DNA of 34,071 nucleotides from Succinatimonas sp. UBA6849 (GTDB taxonomy: Bacteria > Pseudomonadota > Gammaproteobacteria > Enterobacterales > Succinivibrionaceae): NCBI GenBank assembly GCA_002449335.1, contig DKDL01000108.1:32694-66764 (forward strand), written 5' to 3'. Below the pieces are notes generated by a model that searched no databases, was not told the DNA's origin, and saw only the letters and a list, made by a program, of their open reading frames with translations. Each line of letters starts with the position of its first letter. Positions within the stretch are counted from its first letter, which is position 1. The position numbers and the translations under genes were made by a program. Positions 14,961 through 23,451 of the stretch are shown in pieces.

Positions 14961-14990
14961 AAACAAAAATGCCCCAATTAAGGGGCATTT
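14961..14990 (-). terminator. intrinsic terminator of gapA
   Basis: On the minus strand AAATGCCCC and GGGGCATTT (14982-14990 and 14967-14975) form a 9-bp stem with a 6-nt loop, followed by TTGTTT. It lies just beyond the gapA stop and back to back with the pseI terminator. Confidence 0.88.
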
Positions 14991-15012
14991 CTTAGAAATT
15001 ATCTAGCAAAAA

Positions 15013-16023
15013 TTATTTGCCTGACTCTTCCATTGACTTGATTAACTCAAGAACCTTGTTTGAGTAACCGATTTCGTTATCGTACCATGATACTAACTTA
15101 ACGAACTTATCGGTTAAAGCAATACCAGCCTTCTCATCGAAGATTGAAGTGTGGGTGTTGCCTAAGAAGTCTGAAGATACAACAGCTTCGTCGGTGTAAT
15201 CCATAATGCCCTTCATAGGACCTGCAACTGCATTCTTGATAGCAGCACAGATATCAGCGTATGAAGCACCCTTCTTTAAGGTACAGGTTAAGTCAACAAC
15301 TGAAACGTCTAGTGTAGGAACACGGATTGACATACCAGTTAACTTACCATTTAATGAAGGGATAACCTTACCAACAGCCTTTGCAGCACCAGTTGATGAA
15401 GGGATGATGTTGCCAGCAGCACCACGGCCACCACGCCAATCCTTCATTGAAGGACCGTCAACAGTACGCTGAGTAGCAGTTGTTGAGTGAACAGTAGTCA
15501 TTAAGCCCTGCTCTAAACCGAACTCATCGTTGATAACCTTAGCTAAAGGTGCTAAGCAGTTTGTTGTGCATGATGCGTTAGAAACGATATCCTGACCAGC
15601 ATAAGTGTCGTTGTTAACGCCCATTACGAACATTGGGGTTGAATCCTTTGAAGGAGCTGACATAACAACACGACGTGCACCAGCCTGGATGTGCTTACGT
15701 GCTAACTCGTCTGTTAAGAAGAAACCAGTTGACTCAACAACGTAATCAACACCGATGTCACCCCACTTTAAGTTTGCAGGATCACGCTCAGCAGTTACGC
15801 GGATGGTGTTGCCGTTTACAACCAGGTGACCATCTTTAACTTCTACTTTGCCCTGGAACTGACCGTGCATAGTATCGTACTTTAACATGTAAGCCATGTA
15901 ATCAGGTGGTAATAAATCATTAATACCAACAACCTGAATGCCTAACTCTGGACGATAGATTGAAGCACGGAATACGAAACGACCGATACGGCCAAAGCCG
16001 TTAATACCAACTTTAATAGTCAT
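15013..16023 (-). CDS. gapA: glyceraldehyde-3-phosphate dehydrogenase, NAD type
   Basis: This 336-residue glycolytic enzyme oxidises glyceraldehyde-3-phosphate with NAD and phosphate. GFGRIGR opens the Rossmann fold, and GINDL ends the second strand with the Asp typical of NAD use. The active-site cysteine is C152 in SNASCTTNCLAP and the general base is H179 in TTVHSTT. The C-terminal WYDNEIGYS is present. Codon use is narrow, as expected of a highly expressed gene. It is monocistronic, with a strong promoter upstream and a terminator downstream. Confidence 0.98.
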   Translation of the reverse strand: MTIKVGINGFGRIGRFVFRASIYRPELGIQVVGINDLLPPDYMAYMLKYDTMHGQFQGKVEVKDGHLVVNGNTIRVTAERDPANLKWGDIGVDYVVESTGFFLTDELARKHIQAGARRVVMSAPSKDSTPMFVMGVNNDTYAGQDIVSNASCTTNCLAPLAKVINDEFGLEQGLMTTVHSTTATQRTVDGPSMKDWRGGRGAAGNIIPSSTGAAKAVGKVIPSLNGKLTGMSIRVPTLDVSVVDLTCTLKKGASYADICAAIKNAVAGPMKGIMDYTDEAVVSSDFLGNTHTSIFDEKAGIALTDKFVKLVSWYDNEIGYSNKVLELIKSMEESGK

Positions 16024-16071
16024 ATTAAATGTTACCCGTAGTTAACAATTGACAAAAATTAAAACAGTTAA

Positions 16072-16099
16072 AAGATACTCTAATTCTCGGTTTTGTCAA
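16072..16099 (-). promoter_or_regulatory. predicted sigma-70 promoter of gapA
   Basis: On the minus strand a consensus -35 TTGACA (16094-16099) is followed after 16 nt by TATCTT (16072-16077). The start would be near 16065, about 40 nt before the gapA ATG. Confidence 0.75.
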
Positions 16100-16284
16100 G
16101 ATTGAGCACTATAACCGATCACTTTTATAAAAGTAGCTTTAACTAAAAAGCGCACTTAGTTTAGACGATTGTTTGTGATTTTTAAACATATTTTTTATTA
16201 TTTTTATGTTAAAAGTAGAATTGTTTAATCTATAAACTAGATTAGCTAAAAATAACATTTTGATTATTAACAATAAAAAGTTAA

Positions 16285-16298
16285 TTTAAACGTTTACA
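16285..16298. promoter_or_regulatory. LacI/GalR-family operator-like palindrome upstream of malQ
   Basis: TTTAAACGTTTACA contains the perfect palindrome TAAACGTTTA with the central CG typical of LacI/GalR-family sites. It differs at one base from the symmetric TGTAAACGTTTACA. It overlaps or follows a possible promoter TTGATT (16260-16265), 16 nt, TAATTT (16282-16287). A sugar-responsive repressor of malQ-glgB would fit. The regulator gene is not in the window. Confidence 0.5.
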
Positions 16299-16341
16299 GT
16301 AAAATGAAAAAAAATTTCGTCTTATTTCATTATTTAACCTT

Positions 16342-16373
16342 CGCAATGTTCAAAATTGCGCCTTTTATTTTTT
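16342..16373 (+). terminator. terminator-like hairpin in the malQ leader
   Basis: CGCAAT (16342-16347) and ATTGCG (16355-16360) enclose a 7-nt loop and are followed by CCTTTTATTTTTT. It points toward malQ but lies 270 nt ahead of it. No gene ends just upstream on the plus strand, so it would work as an attenuator or end a short leader RNA starting near the operator. Confidence 0.45.
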
Positions 16374-16645
16374 CTTGAACTTGCATTGATGAGCGGTTTT
16401 GATCGAATATCAAAATTTTTTACACTTTTGTTATCGTCAATGCACAAATTGAAACTTATTCATATTCTTTTTCAAAATTTAGCCTTGCTCAAATTTTTTA
16501 ACAAAAAAACTGCACAAATTCTCAAATTTCAAGCATACATCAAGGGTATTGAGTATTATTAATGACTATAATCACATTTGTAAGTTATTTTTTCTTGAAG
16601 GGAGTTCCTCTCTATCAGGAAAGATTTTGTTAACACGGTATACTC

Positions 16646-18847
16646 ATGATAGACATTCAATTATTAGCGGACGAAAAAGGCATTGCTCGAGAGTATTTCG
16701 ATGCAACCAATAAGCTTGTAAAAATTTCAGATGAGAGCAGAAAAAATGTTCTTGAAATTTTAGGATATCCTGTAGACGACGAAAAAGCTCTTCAGGCAAT
16801 CTTAGACAAAGAAGAATTAGAACCTTTTAAGAATGTACTTGATCCTGTTCAAGTTATAAATGATGAGGATTTAAAACAGTTCTACATTAGAACTCCAGAA
16901 TCATTTGGTGAAGACGAGAATGCAACTTTATCTGTTTCTTTAAAACTTGAAGACGGTCGTGTAATTGATAGGGAACTGCCATTAGAGCAGGTTGAAATTG
17001 CTGACTTTAAGAATGTAGACGGTACTGTTTACGACATCCGTAGATATTTCATTATTTCAGATCTTCCTTATGGTTATCATGAGTGTTCTGTTGTAGTAAA
17101 GGCAAATGGTAAGACCTTAAAGTCAATTCCAATGTCTTTAATTATTACTCCAGTAAAGATGTACACTCCAGAGTCAATTTTAAATGGCAAGAAAGTTTGG
17201 GGTGTAAGCTCTCAGTTATATTCAGTTCGTTCAAGAAACAACTGGGGTATTGGTGATTTTGCTGATCTTAAGCAGTTGTTATTAGGTGTTCACAAATGTG
17301 GTGGTCAGTTTGTAGGCTTAAATCCTATGCACGCAGGCTACCCTGCAATTCCTGATGAGTCATCTGTCAGCCCATATTCACCATCTTCAAGAAACTGGGT
17401 AAACATTGTTTATATTTCTGTAAATTCAGTTCCTGAATTAGCTCATTGCAAGGAAGCTCTTGATCTTATCAATTCAGAAAAATTCCAGCAGAAACTACGA
17501 GTTCTAAGAGATAAAGAGTATGTAGATTACCGTGGCGTAATTGAAGCTAAGCTTCAAGTATTACGTATGATCTTTGATCACGTAAAAGTTGATGATAAGA
17601 GATCATCTCGTGGTAATAAATTCAATGAATTTGTTGAGAGAGGCGGTGAGAATTTAATCAACTTTGCAACTTATGATGCAATGCAGCAGTATTTCTACAG
17701 CCAGGGCGTAGATGCATACTCATGGGAGAAGTTCCCTAAAGAGTATCAGGATATCCATTCAACCTTTGTTGATGCTTGGAGAAAAGAGCATCATCAGGAT
17801 GTAATGTTCTACTGCTACTTACAGTTCTTGGCAAACGAGCAGTTAGCTGATGCCTACAACACAGCTAAAAATGATGGCATGTTAATCGGTACCTACAGAG
17901 ATTTAGCTGTAGGTGTTGCAAAGCAAAGCTGTGACGTTTGGGCTGATGTTAATAATGTATTCAGAACTAAAGGTTCAATCGGTGCTCCTCCTGATCCACT
18001 AGGCCCTCTAGGTCAGAACTGGGGCTTAGCTCCAATGGCGCCTAGCGCACTTAAAGCATGTGCCTACAAGCCAATGATTGCTATGTACAAGGCAAATATG
18101 CAGTCTTGCGGTGCAATGCGTATTGATCATGCTGCAGGCCTGTTCAGACTGTGGATTACAAAAACTTGTGAGCCAGCTTCAACTGGTGCATACGTTCACT
18201 ATGATATGCACGATCTTTTAGGTATCATTGCTCTAGAGTCTCATCGCAACAAGTGTTTGGTGATTACAGAGGATCTTGGTACTATTCCAGTAGAGTTAAC
18301 AAAAGCTCTACGTAAAGTTGGTGCTTTCTCATACAAGATCTTCTTCGATGAAAAGGCTCAGGATGGCGGATATATCGCTCCTCGTGACTATATAAGTCAG
18401 GCAATGTCAGCACTGACAACCCACGATATGCCAACATTAGTAGGCTGGTGGGGTTGCTTCGATTTAGATTTGGGTATTAAACTTGGTATCTATACACAGA
18501 AAGAGGCTGATGATTTAAGAGCTGCAAGAGAATATTCTAAGCAGAGAATTTTAGATAGCTTGCACGGTTTAGGTTCTATTTCTGATTCTTACACACGTAA
18601 TGCAAAAGAATCTGTAATGAATGAAGAACTAGCAACTGCTCTACAGATCCATATGTGTACAGGTTCTTGCTCATTATTCAGTTCTCAGATTGAAGACTGG
18701 ATAGGCGTTGATAAGCCAGTTAATGTTCCAGGAACCAATACAGAGTATCCAAACTGGCGTCGTAAGTTGACTGCAGATCTTGAGGATATATTTGCAAATC
18801 AGCACGTAAGGGATATGACTAAGTCAATGACCCTGGCTAGAGAATAA
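16646..18847 (+). CDS. malQ: 4-alpha-glucanotransferase (amylomaltase, GH77)
   Basis: This 733-residue cytosolic enzyme transfers alpha-1,4-glucan segments between maltodextrins, releasing glucose (E. coli MalQ is 694). The three catalytic acids of GH77 are visible: nucleophile D494 in MRIDHAAG, acid/base E542 in VITEDLG and D594 in THDMPTLVGWW. Residues 1 to about 160 form the N-terminal extension typical of bacterial MalQ. The ATG is the first possible start after an in-frame stop at 16631. It is followed 17 nt later by glgB with an AGGAGG site, so the two are one operon. Confidence 0.95.
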   Translation: MIDIQLLADEKGIAREYFDATNKLVKISDESRKNVLEILGYPVDDEKALQAILDKEELEPFKNVLDPVQVINDEDLKQFYIRTPESFGEDENATLSVSLKLEDGRVIDRELPLEQVEIADFKNVDGTVYDIRRYFIISDLPYGYHECSVVVKANGKTLKSIPMSLIITPVKMYTPESILNGKKVWGVSSQLYSVRSRNNWGIGDFADLKQLLLGVHKCGGQFVGLNPMHAGYPAIPDESSVSPYSPSSRNWVNIVYISVNSVPELAHCKEALDLINSEKFQQKLRVLRDKEYVDYRGVIEAKLQVLRMIFDHVKVDDKRSSRGNKFNEFVERGGENLINFATYDAMQQYFYSQGVDAYSWEKFPKEYQDIHSTFVDAWRKEHHQDVMFYCYLQFLANEQLADAYNTAKNDGMLIGTYRDLAVGVAKQSCDVWADVNNVFRTKGSIGAPPDPLGPLGQNWGLAPMAPSALKACAYKPMIAMYKANMQSCGAMRIDHAAGLFRLWITKTCEPASTGAYVHYDMHDLLGIIALESHRNKCLVITEDLGTIPVELTKALRKVGAFSYKIFFDEKAQDGGYIAPRDYISQAMSALTTHDMPTLVGWWGCFDLDLGIKLGIYTQKEADDLRAAREYSKQRILDSLHGLGSISDSYTRNAKESVMNEELATALQIHMCTGSCSLFSSQIEDWIGVDKPVNVPGTNTEYPNWRRKLTADLEDIFANQHVRDMTKSMTLARE

Positions 18848-18864
18848 ACTAGGAGGACAGCTTT

Positions 18865-21042
18865 ATGCTGATCGATGATTTTAATAATGCAAGAATTGGT
18901 AAACCTTTTGAAACTTTAGGTCTGCAAAAGGTTGATGGCGAAAATGGCTTTTTGTTAAGAGCTTGGCTTCCTAGTGCAAAAAGTGTAGAAGTTCGTTCTA
19001 TTGACGGAACTAAACACATCTGTGATTTAACCTTGGTTCATCCAGATGGTCTTTTTGAAGAGAAAGTTAATGTTGATAAGCCATTCCACTATTTGTTCAA
19101 GGTTACTTACCAAGATGCAGTAGTTGAAGTTATCGATCCCTATCAGTTTAGAGACGAAGCATTCTTTGGTTTGAGTACCATGAATGAAGAGCCAGCTAAT
19201 ATCTATAAGACCTTAGGTGCTCAGCTAATTGAAGTTGATGTTGACGGAGTAAAAGTAAAAGGTACTAAGTTTGCCGTATATGCTCCATCAGCTACAGCTG
19301 TAAGTGTAATCGGTGACTTTAACTTCTGGGATGGTCGCCGTTTACCAATGGCAAAGAGCTTATTAGGTCACTGGGTTCTTTTCGTACCTGGTTTAGGTGC
19401 AGGCTTACGTTATAAGTACGAAATTAAAGATCCATTTGGTAATCGACTACCTCATAAAGCTGATCCAGTTGGTTTCTACCACGAGCAATATCCTTCATTT
19501 GCTTCAATTATTTCAGATCAGAGAACATACACCTGGCATGATGCTGAGTGGCAGAAGTCACAGCTTGGCAACAAGTTAGAAAGACCTATGTCAATTTATG
19601 AATTGCATATGGGGTCATGGAAGAAGGATGAGAATGGTCAGCCTTTAACCTATCGTCAGTTAGCTGTTGAGCTTCTAGATTATGTAAAGAATATGGGCTA
19701 CACCCATATTGAGTTAATGCCAATCATGGAGCACCCATTCTCAGGCTCATGGGGCTATCAGCCTACAGGTCTGTTTGCTCCAACTTCACGCTTTGGTACT
19801 ATCGACGATTTCAAATTCTTTGTTGATACCTTCCACCAGAACGGTATTGGTATCATCTTAGACTGGGTTCCTGCTCACTTCCCAACTGACGCTTTCGGTT
19901 TGGCTAAGTTTGATGGTACTTGTGTTTACGAGTACGAGGATCCAAGACGTGGATGGCATCCTGACTGGAATTCCTTAATCTATGATTTCGGTCGTGATAC
20001 CGTACGTAGATTCTTAATTGCTTCTGCTTTAATTTGGCTTGATTTATACCACATTGATGGTTTACGTGTTGATGCAGTAGCTTCAATGCTGTATTGGGAT
20101 TACTCACGTAAGGAAGGTGAATGGATCCCTAACGTTGATGGCGGTAACATCAACTATGAGGCTGTAAGCTTCTTAAAGTGGTTCAACGAAGAAGTTAACA
20201 GAAAGCATCCTAATGCTGTAACCATCGCTGAAGAGTCAACCGCATTTACCGGTGTTTCTCGTCCTACAAGCACTGGCGGTTTAGGCTTTAACTTTAAGTG
20301 GAACATGGGCTGGATGCATGATTCTTTAGAGTACATGCAGACTGATCCTTTCTTCCGTAAGTACCATCATGGAGAGATGTCATTCTCTATGATCTATGCT
20401 TACAACGAGAACTTCATCCTGTCAATTTCTCATGATGAGGTTACCCATGGTAAGCACTCTTTACTGTACAAGATGCCAGGTGATGAGTGGCAACAGGCAG
20501 CTAACTTAAGAGCTTACTTAGGTTACCAGTATGCACATCCAGGTAAGAAGTTAAACTTCATGGGCTCAGAGTTCGGTCAGGGCTCAGAGTGGAATGATAA
20601 TGCACAGTTAGACTGGTGGTTATTAAAGTATCCTAAGCATCAGGGTGTACAGAAGTTGGTTCAGGATCTTAACGCTATGTATAAGAAAGAACCTGCTTTA
20701 TGGAAGAGAGACTACGATCCTGAGGCATTCAGATGGTTAGATGTAAACGATGCTGAGCACAGTATCTTTGCAATGTTGAGATCTGGTGATGATGGCGATT
20801 GCATCATGGCTGTATCTAACTTCACTCCGGTGCCTTATGTTGCATACCGTTTAGGTGTTCCTACACCTGGTACTTATAAGGTTATCTTAAATACTGATGA
20901 TAAGAAGTATTGGGGTAGTGGTTATGGTACAGGTTCTGATGAAATCGTGGCTTCAAACATTTCATATCAGAACAACTATCATTCAATTGTGCTTGATCTG
21001 CCTCCTTTAGCAACAATCTTTGTTAAGAAGATTTCAGATTAA
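18865..21042 (+). CDS. glgB: 1,4-alpha-glucan branching enzyme (GH13)
   Basis: This 725-residue enzyme makes alpha-1,6 branches in glycogen (E. coli GlgB is 728). An N-terminal domain and a carbohydrate-binding CBM48 domain, with FAVYAPSATAVSVIGDFNFWDGR, precede the (beta/alpha)8 barrel. Catalytic residues are nucleophile D403 in GLRVDAVASML, acid/base E456 in AEEST and D524 in SHDEVTHGK, with the same spacing as D405/E458/D526 of E. coli. A C-terminal beta domain ends the protein. A strong AGGAGG (18851-18856) lies 8 nt before the ATG. A terminator follows at 21060-21089. Confidence 0.97.
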   Translation: MLIDDFNNARIGKPFETLGLQKVDGENGFLLRAWLPSAKSVEVRSIDGTKHICDLTLVHPDGLFEEKVNVDKPFHYLFKVTYQDAVVEVIDPYQFRDEAFFGLSTMNEEPANIYKTLGAQLIEVDVDGVKVKGTKFAVYAPSATAVSVIGDFNFWDGRRLPMAKSLLGHWVLFVPGLGAGLRYKYEIKDPFGNRLPHKADPVGFYHEQYPSFASIISDQRTYTWHDAEWQKSQLGNKLERPMSIYELHMGSWKKDENGQPLTYRQLAVELLDYVKNMGYTHIELMPIMEHPFSGSWGYQPTGLFAPTSRFGTIDDFKFFVDTFHQNGIGIILDWVPAHFPTDAFGLAKFDGTCVYEYEDPRRGWHPDWNSLIYDFGRDTVRRFLIASALIWLDLYHIDGLRVDAVASMLYWDYSRKEGEWIPNVDGGNINYEAVSFLKWFNEEVNRKHPNAVTIAEESTAFTGVSRPTSTGGLGFNFKWNMGWMHDSLEYMQTDPFFRKYHHGEMSFSMIYAYNENFILSISHDEVTHGKHSLLYKMPGDEWQQAANLRAYLGYQYAHPGKKLNFMGSEFGQGSEWNDNAQLDWWLLKYPKHQGVQKLVQDLNAMYKKEPALWKRDYDPEAFRWLDVNDAEHSIFAMLRSGDDGDCIMAVSNFTPVPYVAYRLGVPTPGTYKVILNTDDKKYWGSGYGTGSDEIVASNISYQNNYHSIVLDLPPLATIFVKKISD

Positions 21043-21059
21043 AGTGTAAATTTCTTGAG

Positions 21060-21089
21060 AGGCCTCCTATTTTTAGAAGGCCTTTTTTT
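21060..21089 (+). terminator. intrinsic terminator of malQ-glgB
   Basis: Two copies of the self-complementary AGGCCT (21060-21065 and 21078-21083) pair around a 12-nt loop, followed by a run of seven T. Confidence 0.85.
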
Positions 21090-21205
21090 GTTTCCGTCAC
21101 ATCTTTATAAATAATTAAACAAAAATTTCATTTGTGTACAATAAAATTAAAATATAAGAAAAATGATACCTAGCGAAAAATAATAATAATTAAGGTTAGT
21201 TATAT

Positions 21206-23383
21206 ATGCTAAGAAAGTTACCATCTAATATTGATTTCAGATTAGTACCTTTAGGTGCTTCAATAGCTCAGGGGGGATGCTATTTTTCTATTTGGTCACC
21301 TAAAGCTAAATCTGTAATCGTACACATTTATGATCATGATGAAAAAGAACGCTATAAGGTAAAACTTACCGATAAGTTTGGAAATATTTGGTATGGATTT
21401 ATTCCAAATGTAGGTGTAGGTGATCTTTATGCTATTGAAGCTGAAGGTGAATACGATCCTGACAGAGGTCTCTTTTTCAAAAAAGGACAACTTTTAGTTG
21501 ATCCATACGCTAAGGCTCTGAATAAGCCTTACACCTATAATCAGCAGCGTTATTTAAACGACAATGCCAATTTTATTCCTAAAGCAGTGGTGATTGACAG
21601 AAGCTTTGATTGGCAAGGTGTAACCAAGCCTCAGTTCGGTCGAGATAACCTCATTGTTTATGAGGCAAATGTCAAAGGTCTAACACAGTTAAATGAAAAG
21701 GTTCCACAAAACTTACGCGGCAAATATTTAGGTATCTGCCATGAGAGTGTAATTGCTCATTTAAAGAAATTAGGCGTAACTGCTATTCAGCTAAATCCAA
21801 TAGCAGCTTTCATGAGTGAACCTCATTTAATCAAACATGGTTTGGTTAATTACTGGGGCTACAATCCAGTAAGTTTCATGGCTCCAGATCCAAGATATGC
21901 TGTTGAGCCTTTAAAGAGTGTTGATGAATTTAGAACCATGGTAAGAGAACTGCATCGTAACGGTATTGCAGTGATCTTAGATGTTGTATACAACCATACA
22001 GCTGAAGGCGGTAAGGGCGGTCCTATCCTAAGTTTGAAAGGTTTGGATGCTGCTAACTACTACACCTTTAAAGAAGATGAAAACGGCAATAAAGATTTCT
22101 CATCATTCTATGATGTAACTGGTTGTGGCAATACAGTAAATGCTCAGGCAAGACCTACATTGAACCTCATCTTGGATTCTTTAATCCATTGGACAAAATG
22201 GATGCAGGTCGATGGCTTCAGATTTGACTTGGGTGTTACCGTATGTAGAGAAAGCCACAGGGGTATCTTCCATGAGTATGACAGAGACAGTGCTTTCTTA
22301 AAGTCATGTTTCTGTATTGACAGATTAGCTCAGTCAATCATGATCGCAGAGCCTTGGGATGTTGGACCTAATGGTTACAGATTAGGTCAGTTCCCTACAG
22401 GATGGTCTGAGCAGAATGATAAGTTCAGAGATACTGTAAGACGTTTCTGGAGAGGCGATTCTGGTCTTATTGGTGATTTTGCAACCAGAATTATGGGCTC
22501 AAGGGATGTTTTCTCCTCAGAAGAGCGTTCAATTAACGCCTCACTGAACTACATTACTTATCACGATGGTTTCACTTTAGAAGATCTTGTAAGTTACTCA
22601 CACAAGTACAATGAAGCTAACTGTGAGAACAACCGAGATGGCACAGATGAGAACTACTCATCTAATCAGGGTGTAGAAGGACCTACCACAAACAGTGAAG
22701 TTCTGTCTAAACGTTGGTTGCTAAAGCGTAACTTAATGGCAACAGTACTCTTATCTCAAGGTGTACCACATATTCTTTCAGGTGATGAGTTCTCCAAAAC
22801 TCAGCATGGCAATAACAACGGTTATTGTCAGGATAATGCTATGTGTTGGAATCACTGGGATTACAACAAAGAGAATCAGGATTTTATCAACTTCATTGAG
22901 AGGGTATCTTCATTAAGACATAAGTCTAAGATGTTAAGGGAGTTAACCTTAGTTGAAGACTCTTTCCATCTGCAAGATGAAAAGTATGAAGCTCACTGGT
23001 TCAAAACTGATGGCTCAAATATGGATTCTGCAACCTGGAATGATCCAAATACAGATGCCATTACTTTAACCTTAGGTTCTGAGGGTAAAGAGAGAAGAGA
23101 AACTTGGTGTTTTATCTTTAATCAGAAATACAATGAGCATATTATCGAGCTCCCTATACCTCGTGAAGGCGCTGAATGGGTAGAGGTATTAGATACAACA
23201 GATCCTACAGGAGCTCCTAATGCAAAAGAAATGTATGGAGTTAAAAAGATCTATGTAAACAAACCTTGTTTGAAAGTATTCATGTTAAGACTTACAAGTC
23301 ATTCAAAGCTCAAAAACAGTACTTCATTTGAAGCTTTGACCAGACATCAGAATCGAAACATGAAAATCGACAAGATGAAGTAG
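21206..23383 (+). CDS. glgX: glycogen debranching enzyme (GH13, GlgX type)
   Basis: This 725-residue isoamylase-type enzyme hydrolyses alpha-1,6 branches of phosphorylase-limit dextrin (E. coli GlgX is 657). A CBM48-like N-terminal domain (YFSIWSPKAKSVIVHIYD) is followed by the barrel, with DVVYNHTAEGG, nucleophile D341 in DGFRFDLGV, acid/base E382 in AEPWDVGPNGY and D454 in YHDGFTLEDLVSY. The N-rich CENNRDGTDEN loop is typical. The C-terminus has an extra, poorly conserved tail of about 30 basic residues. AAGG lies 9 nt before the ATG. A terminator separates it from glgB, so it probably has its own promoter in 21090-21205; TTGTGT with TATAAG (21132-21158, 15-nt spacing) is a weak candidate. 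Confidence 0.95.
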   Translation: MLRKLPSNIDFRLVPLGASIAQGGCYFSIWSPKAKSVIVHIYDHDEKERYKVKLTDKFGNIWYGFIPNVGVGDLYAIEAEGEYDPDRGLFFKKGQLLVDPYAKALNKPYTYNQQRYLNDNANFIPKAVVIDRSFDWQGVTKPQFGRDNLIVYEANVKGLTQLNEKVPQNLRGKYLGICHESVIAHLKKLGVTAIQLNPIAAFMSEPHLIKHGLVNYWGYNPVSFMAPDPRYAVEPLKSVDEFRTMVRELHRNGIAVILDVVYNHTAEGGKGGPILSLKGLDAANYYTFKEDENGNKDFSSFYDVTGCGNTVNAQARPTLNLILDSLIHWTKWMQVDGFRFDLGVTVCRESHRGIFHEYDRDSAFLKSCFCIDRLAQSIMIAEPWDVGPNGYRLGQFPTGWSEQNDKFRDTVRRFWRGDSGLIGDFATRIMGSRDVFSSEERSINASLNYITYHDGFTLEDLVSYSHKYNEANCENNRDGTDENYSSNQGVEGPTTNSEVLSKRWLLKRNLMATVLLSQGVPHILSGDEFSKTQHGNNNGYCQDNAMCWNHWDYNKENQDFINFIERVSSLRHKSKMLRELTLVEDSFHLQDEKYEAHWFKTDGSNMDSATWNDPNTDAITLTLGSEGKERRETWCFIFNQKYNEHIIELPIPREGAEWVEVLDTTDPTGAPNAKEMYGVKKIYVNKPCLKVFMLRLTSHSKLKNSTSFEALTRHQNRNMKIDKMK

Positions 23384-23405
23384 CAAGACAAGGAAACTTC
23401 TAAAG

Positions 23406-23436
23406 AAAAATAAGGTCCGTTTGGACCTTATTTTTT
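23406..23436. terminator. bidirectional terminator between glgX and sppA
   Basis: A perfect 13-bp stem (23406-23418 with 23423-23435) around GTTT has an AATAAGGTCC core, with T-runs on both strands. It serves the convergent glgX and sppA genes. Confidence 0.92.
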
Positions 23437-23451
23437 AGGCGTTTTATTTAA

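Larger units (their letters stand above)
16024..16645. other. divergent gapA/malQ intergenic region
   Basis: These 622 bp are very AT-rich and hold no gene that I can support. From the gapA side they contain the gapA promoter, a LacI/GalR-like operator (16285-16298), a terminator-like hairpin pointing toward malQ (16342-16373), and a TATAAT at 16567-16572 without a good -35. A small inverted repeat TTCCT/AGGAA (16605-16621) lies just before malQ. The malQ ATG has only a distant AGGAAAGA (about 20 nt upstream) as a possible ribosome binding site. Confidence 0.6.

Noticed and set aside
16356..16562. Possible 68-residue reading frame in the gapA/malQ spacer
   Set aside because: It starts at TTG within a hairpin, has no ribosome binding site, and its composition (Phe, Leu, Ile, Lys) is what AT-rich noncoding DNA gives by chance.
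16549..16572. TTGAGT and TATAAT before malQ as a standard promoter
   Set aside because: The spacing is only 12 nt. The -10 may still be used with another -35, so it is noted only as a part of the intergenic description.
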